Origin: Ectobius pallidus
Lineage: Eukaryota; Arthropoda; Insecta; Blattodea; Ectobiidae
Reading direction: 5' to 3'
DNA: 64,000 nt
Assembly: GCA_964059195.1 (NCBI GenBank)
Contig: CAXKWD010000007.1
Span: forward strand, 60,388,705 to 60,452,704
A model generated the notes under the pieces. It searched no databases. It was not told where the DNA came from and saw only the letters and a list, made by a program, of their open reading frames with translations. Shown here one piece after another: positions 32,891 to 44,470 of the stretch. The position numbers and the translations under genes are program-made. Position 1 is the first letter of the stretch. Every line of letters begins with the position of its first letter.

Positions 32891-34385
32891 CCTTTTCAAC
32901 TTAAAGTTGAGACTAAACAATTTCAAGTTGAAAATGATTTCATTCAAGCTATTACAGTTTTGTTCTCATACTATTCAGTATCAAAGTAACATCTGTCAAC
33001 AAGCAATATAACCAGAACAACAATGCTACTGATCCAAAAGACAATCGGTACAGATCCAAAAGGAAACTGGCAATTGTTTTGCTTGATAACAGTGATGAGG
33101 AATAAGCTTGAATTGTATCATATCAAATTCTGCTCTGTTATCATGCCTTATATGAAAGTATCAAAAAGCAAATTTGTGCAGTGTACAACAATAATGGTGA
33201 TTGGAGAGGTCTGGCCAATGCACTCGGGGTGAAGAAAGCAACTTCATATCGATGGGTGAAAAATCAAGTTCAACGACAACATGGTGGTAAAAGAAGAGAG
33301 AAAATTACGGAAGATCATCAGCCATCATGACGTGGTAAATAGAGGAAAACCCAAGAATGACATTGAAAGAACTTAAAAGAGAATTTGAAGAGGACCATCA
33401 TGTTAGTGTCTCTACCGAATGTTTACAGCAACATTTGGATGGTTTGATGTTCACATTGAAAGATATTCGCAGAAAGCCAGAAAGAACCAATAACGAGGAA
33501 ACTAAAACAAAATGATGTATGTGCGGCAGCTCTTAGATTTTATCAATCACAGAACATTCTCATAATATATATGGATGAAACAAATTTCACTTTATTTATT
33601 TCACGACGGCAAGGACGTTCTAAAAAAGGAACATGTTCCAGGTAAATATCAGCAGGCACCCATGGGAATAATATCCACGTTATAGACTGCATTGGTAATT
33701 TGGGACTAATTTACTCTGAATTCAGAAGAGGCTCTTTCAAAATGGCAGAATGTTATGAATTTGTACGTCAATGCCTGCGGCCAGCTCAAAACATGTATCA
33801 CTCAAGTGTAGTGCTGGTAATGGACAATGCCCCTTGTCATCGCAATGTTGAAGCAGTTCTCGCAGATGAAGAATTTAGAAACCATAGCTTGTTGAGGTTG
33901 AGTCCTTACAGTGCAATGTTGAACCCAATTGAGTTTGCGTGGTCCAGTTTTAAAGCTGCTGTTAAACGAAGTTTGTCTGTGTAATTGCCACAGATTTTGG
34001 TTGATGAAGACAGGGGAAATTTATCCCAAACTGAGAATCATCTTCATCAGCTAGAAAACATTATGGCTGAAGCCTTAGGTACTATAAATGTTAACAGTTG
34101 CGCAAGATATCTAGCTCACATGCTTAGATCGTTCCAGATGCCTTAAACTAGAACGATATGCCTATGTAAGAGATAATAAACTTGTTTGTTAACTTTTCTC
34201 CTTACTGCAGTATTTTTAAATGTAAACAGTATGATAAGTAAACTTCATTATTATGTAAGTTCAGATCCAATAAAGTTCTCCTGACTTGAATTTAGTTTAT
34301 TATTTGCTTAAAATTCATTATTCTCAACTTGAAATTGTTTAGTCTCAATTTGAAATTGTTTAGTCTCAACTTGAAGTTGACAAGG
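32891..34385 (+). mobile_element. Tc1/mariner-like element with D35E spacing
   Basis: Left end 'ccttttcaacttaaagttga' (32891) and right end 'acttgaagttgacaagg' (34385) form an inverted repeat containing 'gagactaaacaatttca', which is doubled in the right end (34325-34385). TA lies at or near both ends. About 1.5 kb, carrying a broken transposase. Confidence 0.8.
33180..34150 (+). pseudogene. IS630/Tc1-type transposase, broken
   Basis: DDE transposase that would cut and paste the surrounding element. Visible parts in several frames: an N-terminal helix-turn-helix region (33180-33300), VSVSTECLQQHLDGLMFTLK near 33403, YMDETNFTLF with the first catalytic Asp (33571), then the open frame 33700-33984 with VMDNAPCH (second Asp) and NPIEFAWSSFK (Glu). 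I count 35 residues between Asp and Glu, one more than classic Tc1. Several frameshifts and stops inactivate it. Confidence 0.75.
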
Positions 34386-34389
34386 TGTA

Positions 34390-35229
34390 GTATCTTCTTG
34401 TTATCTTTAAAAACAAGCCACAAAAAGAGTGATTCTTCCATATTTTCCTCTTGGCATCCTACTAACTTTAGATTTTGCCATTTTTAAAACAATGAAAGTT
34501 GGAAATCTTCTACTTTGAATGGTAGGTATGTGTAGGATTATTGGTAAAATCTACAATTTCTTTTCCAGGTAGTTTACTCCTGTAAGCACATGGGTGCTTA
34601 AAGAATATTTAGAGATGATTTGTGGTGAATAAAAACTCAGGATTTCGTCAAATAAAATGCAAAATTTCTACATATATTTCGCTATTTAAAAATTAAATTT
34701 CATCATAAAAATGGTAAAAAAAAAATCTTGAAATCAGCTTTTAAATCTAACTGCATTTTTTTTCGTACACTGATAATATATATCAAGCAATATCCAGGAG
34801 TGATATACAAAGTCTTGAATTAATATGAAATAAAAATGAAACAGCTTACCTGATTTACTTGAGGTGCTTCTATTTTAGTTTAAAATTAAATAAACTCCTT
34901 ACTTTACATTGTGGTTACGGCAGTTAAAATAATGCACAAATTCATCCTAAAATATTTTATTCGTCAAAATGTAGAACTTAAAAAATAGAAGTACAAATAA
35001 AGTTAAAATAATCACTCGTCGTCATCATCACCATCATCGATGGAAAACAATCTATGTTTCTCCCCGACATTGATGTTTTTTAAGTGAAACTTCTTTAGCC
35101 GCGGTAGGGGTAAATCGAGATCTTGCATTACGTTAAAAATCATCACAAAATTAGTGTTATGCTCAAAATCATCACAAAATTAGTGAGGTGTGATGGAACG
35201 GTCTCCACAGAAATCAATCAACTCAATGA
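34390..35229. other. intron 3 sequence, no gene seen
   Basis: AT-rich, with a short 'catcaccatcatcgatgg'-like stretch at 35020 and a ~20-bp direct repeat 'aaaatcatcacaaaattagt' at 35138 and 35164. No coding signal. Confidence 0.5.
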
Positions 35230-35645
35230 TTAGGCTTATCCAAAATTTAAAAAATCCAAAAATTAATAAATTAAAAATCCAAAATTTAAAAAATCTAAAA
35301 TTAAAAAATTCAAAATAAAAAAATTAAATAAAAAAACTTCAAAGATTCAAAATTTAAAAAATGCAAAATTCCAAAATTAAAAAATGTAAAATCCAAAATT
35401 AAAAAATTCAAATATCCAAAATTTAAAAATTAAAAAAATCAAAATCCAAAATTAAAAAATTTAAAAAATCCGAAATTAAAAAATCGAAAATTAAAAAATA
35501 CAAAATTCCAAAATTAAACAAATTAAAAGATCAAAAATTTAAAAAATCCAAAATAAAAAAGTCCAAAAACCCAATATTTAAAAGTTCTACAATCCAAAAT
35601 TGAAAAAATCCAATTTTCCAAAATTAAAAAAATCCAAAAATCAAC
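35230..35645. repeat. A-rich degenerate tandem repeat
   Basis: About 400 bp of degenerate 'aaaatccaaaattaaaaaat' units of roughly 15-20 bp, almost devoid of G. A low-complexity minisatellite. Confidence 0.85.
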
Positions 35646-35689
35646 ACAAGTTTCACTTCAGTCACGTGGCGTTCCAAGCACACTTTTTT

Positions 35690-36630
35690 TTAATATTCAC
35701 AGTTTTTTGCATTAATTTTCATGAATATACATACTGAGTTGGACATTCAGGACGTATTGACAAAATTTCCAAAAACATTGATAGTTTTCATGGAAATATT
35801 TCAGTTTATTTATGAATGTTGCCTAATTTTCTGAAACCATGCTTTTTTATTTTAAATATACATCGATGTTTTCCGTCAAAATACATCAATATTATCGTCA
35901 CATCGATGGTTACCGTCGATTTTAACATAGATAGTGAATATCGATGTTTTAACAACCGATGTTCATCCCTACTTCCGTCTCTTTCACGCGGGATTTGGCG
36001 GGAAGCATGACGTTACAGGTTGTAGCCTCCAACACCCACTTCGTTAAACGCGAGATTGTTGAAATACGTAACTTACAGGTTGTTTTAATTCATCATTATT
36101 TTTTTATTATTTATTCTGCTATTATATAAAGACTGGAAGAATAGATCGGCCGTTTGTTTACTTGTTTCGGCCATGAATTACGCCCCCGACCGCCGACATC
36201 TTGGTGCCAGAAACTCCTTCCTCCACTCTCTTCCTCTAAAGTCCCTTCTTCAGTTGACCTTGACATCTTCGCGTTTCAAATAAAGCCGACGACTCACGTT
36301 TTCATCAACGACTCACATTTTTAGTTAAAATATTTTCTGTGGATAAATAAAATACAGTATATTCAAATATGAGTTAATTTAAAGTAAAACTTTTACATTT
36401 GCCTGTATTTCGTGTAAAAATGGGATAAAACCTTAAAAACCGGGTATTTCGCGAAAAGTATCACATTTCGCGAAACTTCGCGAATGAATAAACACATATT
36501 TTGAATAAAAAACACGAGAAACGAATTTATTACAGTAATTTGAACTTCTATTACTAATTTCGTGTTTTGGGGATTAACGAAATGTGACTATCCCTAAGAA
36601 TATTATATGCCTTTTTCTTTTTAATATAGT
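35690..36630. other. diverged repeat DNA, no gene
   Basis: 35850-35975 repeats 'catcgatg' phrases and ends 'gatgttcatcccta', resembling an end type seen on some hAT elements, but I find no partner. 36420-36520 has repeated 'ttcgcgaa' phrases. No coding region is supported. Confidence 0.35.
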
Positions 36631-36631
36631 A

Positions 36632-37012
36632 AAACCTGTATTAAAGACCACCCCTTTTTAGCGACCACCTCCTTTAAAGACCAATTTTTCTAGGAACCGA
36701 CAGTAAATCCCATAAGGTCAATGTTATTTGTACCCCCTATTAAATGACCACCCCCTCTCTCCAACCAACGACCAGAGTTTCATTTTCGTTAAACTCCTCT
36801 ATAACGACCAAAATCGTAAAAAATATGTACTCAAATGGAAGGCATTAATCAGCATTTGAACAGAAATACTGATGTGGGCACTGCAAGATGTTCTTCAATT
36901 TTTAATACAGTACTTTTACACGAGCGATGGACAGAAATGTGAATATCGTTGAACAATGCTTTGGGCTGTTTTCCCTTTCACGTTCTGGGAAATACCTTAC
37001 AAAAAAAGCTTG
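36632..37012. mobile_element. possible pogo-like left end
   Basis: 'agtaaaacctgtattaaaga' followed by repeated 'gaccacc' phrases looks like a pogo/Tigger terminus. A pogo-like right end ('ggagttctacta', 39347-39358) lies beyond the DD82E element, but the two ends agree only over the outermost bases, so pairing is uncertain. Confidence 0.35.
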
Positions 37013-37014
37013 TA

Positions 37015-38934
37015 TAGGTGTCGTCAAACTATTTGGCCTCTGGAGTTTTCAAATAGTAAAGCTAAGCGCGAGTCACTCACCATGTTCTGTTGTATTCAAT
37101 CCACCTTCCTCCTGGAATATCTTCTCTTCTTAGTCCCGCTGCAGAAGTACATTCGCTGTGTGCAGAAAATTGAGCCGCTGTGCAGATGAAGACAGGCACC
37201 ATCATATCACCGTATAGTTAGCCTAATCATCACTGTGGTCTTTTAAAGGCTCTATTCCCGACATTCCACCATCACTCTCACTTCCTTCACTCTCACTGCT
37301 GCTTTCACTGTTGCTGCTATCGTCTACGATTACTATATTCTCTGTTCTTTCTTCAATTATACATTCCCGTTCCCAGTACTCATTTTCCAGTTTTTCCACG
37401 TGGTTACAAACATTGTTCCATTTATCTCTCCCTACTTCTGCAAACCTTTGTTCACATAGCCGTTGAACATCTGCCAGTTTAAAGGTGACATTATTGGCAC
37501 CCACACACTGCTTAACATCACCCCAAATGAGTTCAATCGGGTTCAGATCAGCATGATAAGGAGGAAGTCTTAATACGCAGTGTCCATTAGCTTCAAGTAT
37601 TTCGTCTATGACATACTTTGTGTGCCTGGGCTTATGCAGTTTAATGACCTCATATAACTGGACTTTCAGCAAGGATTCATCAAATGGAACATTTTTTGAA
37701 CGTAACCAGCTCTTCATTGACTCTTTGTTTGCATTTGATGTTGGGGCCTTGTCTTTCTGTACATTATGATAGGATGCATTATCTATCACTAATACTGAAT
37801 TTGGCTCTAAATTTGGAATTAAACTTTGATTTACCCAACGTGTATAGTTCTCGCTATTCATATCATTATGATAGTCTCCAGTTTTTTTTCTGGGACTTAA
37901 AAATGAGCAAGGCGTTAGGCACAAATCCGTTTTTACTGCCTGCATGTGAAATGATGAGACGTCTCCCTTTCGAAACTGGTGCTAGTAGACCTGATGTATC
38001 ACCATCGCTCCAGCCTTTAGGGGTTGTATGGCTGCTGTGAATATATGTCTCATCTTGATAGACGATGCAGCGACCTTCTTCCTTGTACTTCTTAAGGGCA
38101 GTTAGATAGGCTACCCTTTTTCTTCGTAGATCATGCTTTTCTATTCATACACGTCTATTATTTGTTGTTTTCTTCCATCTAATGCCCAGTTCTCTGATGA
38201 TGCGTCCTAAGCTGCTGCTGCTCCCTTGAATATTAATTTTTTCTTTCAGTACCGGCAGTAATTTGGAGATGGTGGGAGATGTTTTGTGCCAAATATAAAA
38301 TTCATGAATAGTACGCCGAATAACGCACTTATCAAAATCATCAATGCCGATAACACGTTTAGTTCCTTTTCGGTTTTTACCAGGCGTGCTGAATGATGTT
38401 TCTTCGCCATTACGTTTTCTTTCTTCTACCAAAATCCTTCGAATTGTTCGACAGGATATTCCAGTTGCTTTTTCCACTCTTTCCTGAACCTTTAACAATT
38501 CCTTTCTGTACTCCTCCGGTACTCTGCCCTTTGCTTCCTCTGCTTCTTGCTTCTTATATTTGTAAATATTTAAAACAATCTCCCTGGTTTGTCCCGTTTT
38601 TGTGCAGTGTTTAAACTTAGATACTACTGGTGGCATTGCTGAAAACTCATAAATACAAATCCTAAACACACACTCGTACAAAAATCTTCTCTTCTATTAT
38701 AAACAAAAACTCCCGTAAAACACGTGCTACTTTCGTAGTTTGCAATACGTAACTGAGTATCCTCAGTGACTTGACTGGGATCGCTTATGTTTTGTTTCCG
38801 GTGGTTGTTGAGTTAGGGTAGGGGGAGTGAGGTCCTATACACTTTCAGCGGCATCATTTACAACCTCTACCGACAAGGGTTCGTCTGCTAGCTTACACAA
38901 ATTTTTCAGAGGCCAAATAGTTTGACAGCACCTA
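37015..38934 (-). mobile_element. Tc1/mariner-type element, DD82E class
   Basis: Inverted ends 'taggtgtcgtcaaactattt' (37015) and, in complement, 'taggtgctgtcaaactattt' (to 38934) continue with 'ggcctctg' and match at about 30 of 32 positions. TA at 37013-37014 and 38935-38936 is the target duplication. About 1.9 kb, with a nearly complete minus-strand transposase. Confidence 0.88.
37223..38681 (-). pseudogene. DD82E transposase, two lesions
   Basis: Transposase of the surrounding TIR element. The N-terminal part (38681-38145) has helix-turn-helix-like ISCRTIRRIL and a DDFDKCVIRRTIHEFY block. After an in-frame TGA (38145-38147) the same frame continues to QDETYIHSS, the first catalytic Asp. 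A frameshift at the 8-T run (37882-37889) precedes VLVIDNASYH (second Asp) and LPPYHADLNPIELIW (Glu). I count 82 residues between the second Asp and the Glu, against 34-39 in most Tc1/mariner families. An acidic Ser/Glu tail ends it. One stop and one frameshift separate it from an intact gene. Confidence 0.88.
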
Positions 38935-38936
38935 TA

Positions 38937-39360
38937 CCATACAGCGTGCGGCGTGAACAGGACACATTCCAATCTACTACCTCTGACCTGATTGTTTCAA
39001 TACCCTTAAGAATTCATGCCTTTATTATCTACATGATCGCAGTGACTCGGAGGGGTAGTTCTATTTCTTATGAAAACGTTTATTCAGTAGACATGAGTGG
39101 GGTTTCAGAAATGTTTGCAGTAGTGAGCATTGGGAAACCTCTTTCAACGCCACTTATTTGCAAAAAAGCAAAACTTTTATCCACAAAATCGACAGTTTGT
39201 TGACACTTTATTCAAGTACAGAACTGTAGAATTTAGATTTTTTTTTTTTTTAAGAAATTACCTTTTTTTATGATTTATCTAATTATCCGGATATTTGACT
39301 ACCTGGATTGGGTCTGGTCCAAATTAATGTGGGTAATTGGAGTTCTACTATTTAAGATCA
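38937..39360. other. diverged repeat, possible pogo right end
   Basis: No reliable coding signal. 39290-39358 reads, in complement, 'tagtagaactccaattaccc', like a Tigger-type terminus. Confidence 0.35.
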
Positions 39361-39387
39361 CTTGGTACGTCATTATAATTTATTACT

Positions 39388-39500
39388 GACTCATAACCGG
39401 TTTTAAAAAAATCTCTCGTCAACTACATCCAACTCAGACAGTTGGAAGTAGCTGATGATGATTGTGATGCTCTCTTGAAAACCGGTTACTAGTAAGTAGG
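39388..39500. repeat. Penelope-like terminus, palindromic
   Basis: 'aaccggtt' occurs at both ends (39397 and 39479), with a small hairpin 'ccaact...agttgg' at 39429-39445. Then 'ctgatgatg' and 'gaaaaccggtt' follow, the order found in hammerhead-like ends of Penelope elements. Probably a solo terminal fragment. Confidence 0.5.
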
Positions 39501-40015
39501 GTTGCCAACTCTTGTAAATGGAAATAAGGGATAACAGTGTATAACAGAAGTGAAAATAAGGGATGAATGCCAAAAGTAAGTTACCCAAAGTTTACATACT
39601 TGTACAGCTTAACGAATGGTCACTTATAGAACTGTATTAATATTCTCCATTGAAAAACATTATCACTACATTAATAATACAAACATTCCTGCCAATAAAT
39701 ACATCAGCAGGAGAAGAAATTGGGAGATTACATTGATTTACAAACTGTTATCTTTTTAATTCTTGCTGGCTTGCTGGTATTTGAAAACAGATTGTGCCTC
39801 TTTCTGTATACCTTTGTCAGTTTTTACAAAAGTGAAATACAGGATTTCTCAGAACATGTGGGATAATTGGTAACCCTATTAGTAAATAAGTAGTGAGTGT
39901 TCTTGGAGATATATATTAATAATTGTTCCATTCCTTATGTTTCCCATTCCAAGTAAATTTAATTATATGCTTTTTTACTGTAAACTCATTTGTTTATTCT
40001 TGTGATTATTCACAG
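39501..40015. other. end of intron 3, no feature seen
   Basis: AT-rich intron sequence up to the acceptor 'gtgattattcacag' before the fourth ABCG exon. Confidence 0.5.
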
Positions 40016-40161
40016 GTTAACAAAATTTTGGAAGTAGTAGGTCTAACTAAGTCTGAAAAGACATCAGTTGGGAAATTGTCAGGAGGTGAAAAGAAGAGGC
40101 TCTCTATAGGTGTAGAACTCATAACAAATCCTCCAGTCATGTTTTTTGATGAACCTACGAG
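40016..40161 (+). CDS. ABCG exon with signature and Walker B
   Basis: Acceptor 'ttattcacag' before 40016, donor 'cgag|gtaaga' after 40161; it enters in phase 0, as the previous exon left, and leaves in phase 2. It encodes VNKILEVVGLTKSEKTSVGK, then LSGGEKKRLSIGVELITNPP, the ABC signature. VMFFDEPT, Walker B with the catalytic Glu, follows. The remaining AG of the last codon fits Ser of SGLDS in the next exon. D-loop, H-loop and the six-helix membrane domain must lie beyond 64000. Confidence 0.93.
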
Positions 40162-40700
40162 GTAAGATATTCAGGTAATTGGTCACTCTTGGCATGAATT
40201 GTGTAAATAAATTGAATTTTTACATAACATTGCCAATATTAATGCATACATACTTTATTTGTGCGACTTTCATTAACTGTGTGACTTAAGTACATTTAAT
40301 AAAATGCCTTTATAAAACTAGAGATTTTCATTGAAAAATAAAATTTTGTTCACGAAAAGAAAAATGTTGCACTAAAAACGAAAATTTGCAAAAATACAAA
40401 ATTTCACATTTTGTTGGAAGTATAAAATGACAATATTTCAGCCTAGAATTGTTCGGTAGAAAAATTTTAACTTTACCACCAATAACAACCTCAAGGCCTC
40501 GCAGAAAAGATACACTGACAACATAAATAAACATTATCCTACTTTAATTATACACTGACAGCTTTTTAAAGCACCATAACATGCATAAAAGCATAAAGTT
40601 CACAGCGGAGAAGGAGTAAAATGATAGCCCTGCCCATTTCTAGACGTGATGGTCAGGAGAAAACCAGATGGGTCATTAAGCCATATAGAGCGTGGGCTAC
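40162..40700. other. start of downstream intron, no gene
   Basis: AT-rich intron sequence after the donor; no feature apart from a short C-run approaching the satellite block. Confidence 0.5.
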
Positions 40701-40707
40701 TGTATAC

Positions 40708-42420
40708 CCCCCATCCCCCCCCCCGTGGGATTTTCCGACTCATATATTTTTTTGTTGGTATTGACATGTAGTTTCATATTTTAGTTGTTTGCCCCTTATC
40801 AATTACAGCATTTACCCGGAAACCCCGGAAATCCGGAGAAAACTAGTTTGTTTTAATTTTTCTTTGTTCTTTGCTCCTAATATGCCCAGGGAATTTCTGA
40901 ATCACATATTTATTGTTGGTATTGCCATCTAGATTAAGGTTTTAGCTGTTTGCCCCTTATCAATTACAGCATATCCCCGGAAAACAACGGAAATCCGGAG
41001 AAATGACTTTGTTTTAATTTGTCTTTGTTCTTTGCTCCTAATATGCCCAGGGAATTATAGACTCACATATTTTTTGTTGGTATTGTCATATAATTTAAGG
41101 TTTCAGCTGTTTGCCTCTGACCAATTACAACATATCCCCGGAAAACCCGGAATACCACGTATATACAGAGAAAATGACAATGTTTTATTTTTTCAATCTT
41201 TGTTTTTCCTTCTAATATTCAAAGGGAATTTCTGACTCATATGTTTTTTTTGTTGGCATTGCCCTCTAGATTAAGGCTCAGTTGTTTGCCCATTATCGAA
41301 TACAGTATATCCCCGGAAAACTCCGAAAACCACGGAAACCCGGAGAAAATGACTTTGTTCAAATTTTTTGAAATCTTAGTTCTTTGCCCTAGTATTCAAA
41401 GGGACTTGGTGACTCATGTGGTTTTGTGTTGGTATTGCCATCTAAATTAAGGTTTCAGTTGTTTGCCCCTTATCAATTACAGCATTTCCCCAAAAAGCTC
41501 TGAAAACCACGGAAATCCGGAGAAAATTACTTTGTTTATTTTTTTTAATATAAGTTTTTTCCTCCTAGTATTCAAAGGGAATTGGTGACTTATATGTTTT
41601 TGTATTGGTATTCCCATCTAGATTAAGGTTTCAGTTGTTTGCCCCCTATCAATTACAGCATTTTCCCAGAAAACTCGGAAAACCACGGAAATCCGGAGAA
41701 AATTACAATGTTTTAATTTTTTTAATCTTAGTTATTTGCTCTTAGTATTCAAAGGGACTTTGTGACTCATATGGTTTTGTGTTGGTATTGCCATTTAATT
41801 AAGGTTTCAGTTGTTTGCCCCTTATCAATTACAGCATTTCCCCAGAAAACTCTGAAAACCACGGAAATCCGGAGAAAATTACTTTGTTTATTTTTTTTTA
41901 ATATAAGTTTTTTCCTCCTAGTATTCAAAGGGAATTGGTGACTTATATGTTTTTGTATTGGTATTCCCATCTAGATTAAGGTTTCAGTTGTTTTCCCCCT
42001 ATCAATTACAGCATTTCCCCAGAAAACTCGGAAATCCGGAGAAAATTACTTTGTTTTAATTTTTTTAATCTTAGTTATTTGCTCTTAGTATTCAAAGGGA
42101 ATTAGTGACTTATATGTTTTTGTATTGGTATTGCCATCTAGATTAAGGTATCAGTTGTTTTCGCCTTATCAATTACAGCATATCCCTGGAAAACTCCGAA
42201 AACCACAAAAATCCGGAGAAAATGAGTTCGTTTTAATTTATTAAAAATCTTTGTTCTTTGATCCTAATATTCCCAGGGAATTTCTGACTCACATATTTTT
42301 GTTCGTATTGCCATCTAGTTTAAGGTTTCAGTTGTTTGCCCCTTACAAATAGTTTTAATTTTTTATTGTTCTTTGCCCCTAATATTCCCAGGGAATTTCT
42401 GACACATATTTTTGTTCACA
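40708..42420 (+). repeat. satellite array, forward block (~10 units)
   Basis: Tandem units of about 161-177 bp. Each has 'gtttgccccttatcaattac', then an '...cggaaatccggagaaaa' box, a T-rich stretch, 'attcaaagggaatt', 'gactcatat' and 'ttggtattgccatctagatt'. Unit anchors fall near 40791, 40952, 41113, 41288, 41465, 41641, 41817, 41994, 42171 and 42338. Copies are diverged, and the last is shortened. Confidence 0.9.
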
Positions 42421-42479
42421 TTAGAATATGAAGGGTGTGCTGCCAGGTTTTCAATCGCTTTCATCCCTTCAGCATCATT

Positions 42480-43271
42480 ATTTTTTGTCATGCTGTAATT
42501 GGTAAGGGGAAAACAACTGATACCTTACTAGTTGTCACTTCCAACACAAAAGCATACGAGTCAGGAATTCTCTTCGAATATTAGGAGCAAAGAACAAGGA
42601 TTTAAAAAGAAAACAGTCATTTTCTCCGTATATACGTGGTTTTCCGGGGATATGCTGTAATTGGTAAGGGGCAAACAACTGAAACCTTAATCTAGATGGC
42701 AATACCAACACAAAAACATATGAATTACCAATTCCCTTTGAATACTAGTAGCAAAGAACAAAGATTTTCAAAAATTCAAACGAAGTAAATTTTTCTGGAT
42801 TTCCTTGGTTTTCGGAGTTTTCCGGGGATATGCTGTAATTGATAAGGGGCAAACAACTGAAATCTTAATCTAGATGGTAATGGCAACAAAAAAACATATG
42901 AGTCAGAAATTCCCTTTGAATATTAGGGGCAAAGAACAAAGATTTAAAAACTAAAACATAGTAATTTTCTCCGTATATACGTGGTTTTCCGGTTTTTCCG
43001 GGGATATGTTGTAATTTGTAAGGGGCAAACAACTGAAACCTTAAACTAGATGGCAATACGAACAAAAATATGTGAGTCAGAAATTCCCTGGGAATATTAG
43101 GGGCAAAGAACAATAAAAAATTAAAACAATCCCATTTTCTCCGGATTTCCGTGCTTTTCCGGGGTTTCCGGGTAAATGCTGTAATTGATAAGGGGCAAAC
43201 AACTAAAATCTTAAACTAGACGACAATACCAACAAAAAAATATGTGTGCCAGAAAATCCCACGGGGGGGGG
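42480..43271 (-). repeat. satellite array, inverted block (~5 units)
   Basis: Same unit in reverse orientation ('gtaattgataaggggcaaac' near 42485, 42656, 42834, 43014 and 43182). The outermost parts of both blocks match as inverted repeats: 'cccccgtgggattttc' at about 40720 and 'gaaaatcccacggggg' at 43252. A 60-bp non-satellite segment (42425-42480) sits at the turn. Confidence 0.9.
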
Positions 43272-43284
43272 GAGGGTTTGCTAT

Positions 43285-43860
43285 TGGTAGCCCATGGTCT
43301 AATACTGTGTATAGAAAGCCAACAAACACAGAGAGATATCTGAACTGGTCTTCTCATCATCCACAATCGGTTAAGAGAGGGATTATAAACACTCTGACCT
43401 CGAGGGCTGTTGAAATCTGTGACAATGAAAACATTCAATAGGAACTCAAGTCATTATCATATACTTTTCAGTGTAATGGTTATCCATCACGAGAAATACA
43501 AAGAAAGTGAAACATAAACTATCTGGAAACCTAATAGACCTAACAAATCATACTGAAAAGTCACTGCCCAAATCCAAGGCCTATCTTCCCTACATCACGG
43601 ACCAGGTTCGTAGGATTTTAAAGAAACATGAGAGAGAAAGATTAAATAAACATTTTAGATGAAGTGGGGGTCTACTCATTTCCATGTATGTGTGGAAAAG
43701 TCACTCTCCGAAGAAGGACACAACAAGATGTCCGAAATGTTAGGTATTAAAAATAAGATGCAGCCCAACCCGGATAGCCAATACAACCAATTTATATACG
43801 AGTGTATAATAACCACAATTCATGAATTTGTCATTCACAAAAACTAAGCATTTCTACCTA
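43285..43860 (+). pseudogene. Penelope-like fragment (RT end and GIY-YIG start)
   Basis: The frame from 43285 reads NTVYRKPTNTERYLNWSSHH, then VKRGIINTLTSRAVEIC, the conserved end of Penelope-type reverse transcriptase. Further on, in shifted frames, come RTRFVGF and GVYSFPCVCGKVTL, in the position of the GIY-YIG endonuclease start. Multiple stops and frameshifts. Its sequence differs from the intact Penelope ORF at 48759, so it is a different family or an old copy. Confidence 0.75.
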
Positions 43861-44470
43861 TTATTATTTGTATTTGTAATAATTTTGTATCAATTTGTAT
43901 TTTTTAATTTGTAATTTGTAATAAAAATGTTCAAATGTTAATTACTGAGTTAAAATGCTATTTTAACTCAGTATTTTTCTATTTGCAATATTGATGACAA
44001 TGACATTACTTTCCTCATTGTGTTTAATGAGTCCATTAGAAATGAGTTCATACTCAGCTACAGATACTACACTGGTGGATGAATTTTAAAATTTTCTGAT
44101 AACGACCAAATCATCAGCAAGATAGGGGTATTTTCAAGTTGTGAGTTGAAATACACATTATCAGAAAATCCTTTAGTATAAAATCTAACAATTTTGTTTA
44201 AATTTTATACATGAACTGCTTATACTAAGACCTAAAACTTTTATTTGAATAATTTTTTTCATAAAAATTCTCTAAAGGGTAGTTATAAGCTACCCACTGT
44301 TTTAGAAACTCAGTGTTGCCTGGTGAACTAAATGCTTCACATCAGGTACAAACAACTAAATAGGTACTATTGTTTAAATTTCCTACTTGAATTCCATAAT
44401 ATGCGTTATATATGGTATATTATGTATTATAATTTATTATACTAAAGGCAAAACTTTTAATTGGGTAGAG
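43861..44470. repeat. intron with dispersed repeat at 44216-44305
   Basis: 44216-44305 ('gcttatactaag...taaaacttttatttga...agggtagttataagc') recurs at 60230-60305 in the same orientation. Nothing else is supported here. Confidence 0.6.

Noticed and set aside
36632..39358. One pogo element split by the DD82E element
   Set aside because: The two candidate ends agree only over the outermost bases and no pogo transposase was seen, so it is kept only as a weak possibility.
40708..43271. CRISPR-like or protein-coding tandem array
   Set aside because: Units are diverged 160-177-bp satellite with no spacer structure, and the genome is eukaryotic; open frames across it are accidental.
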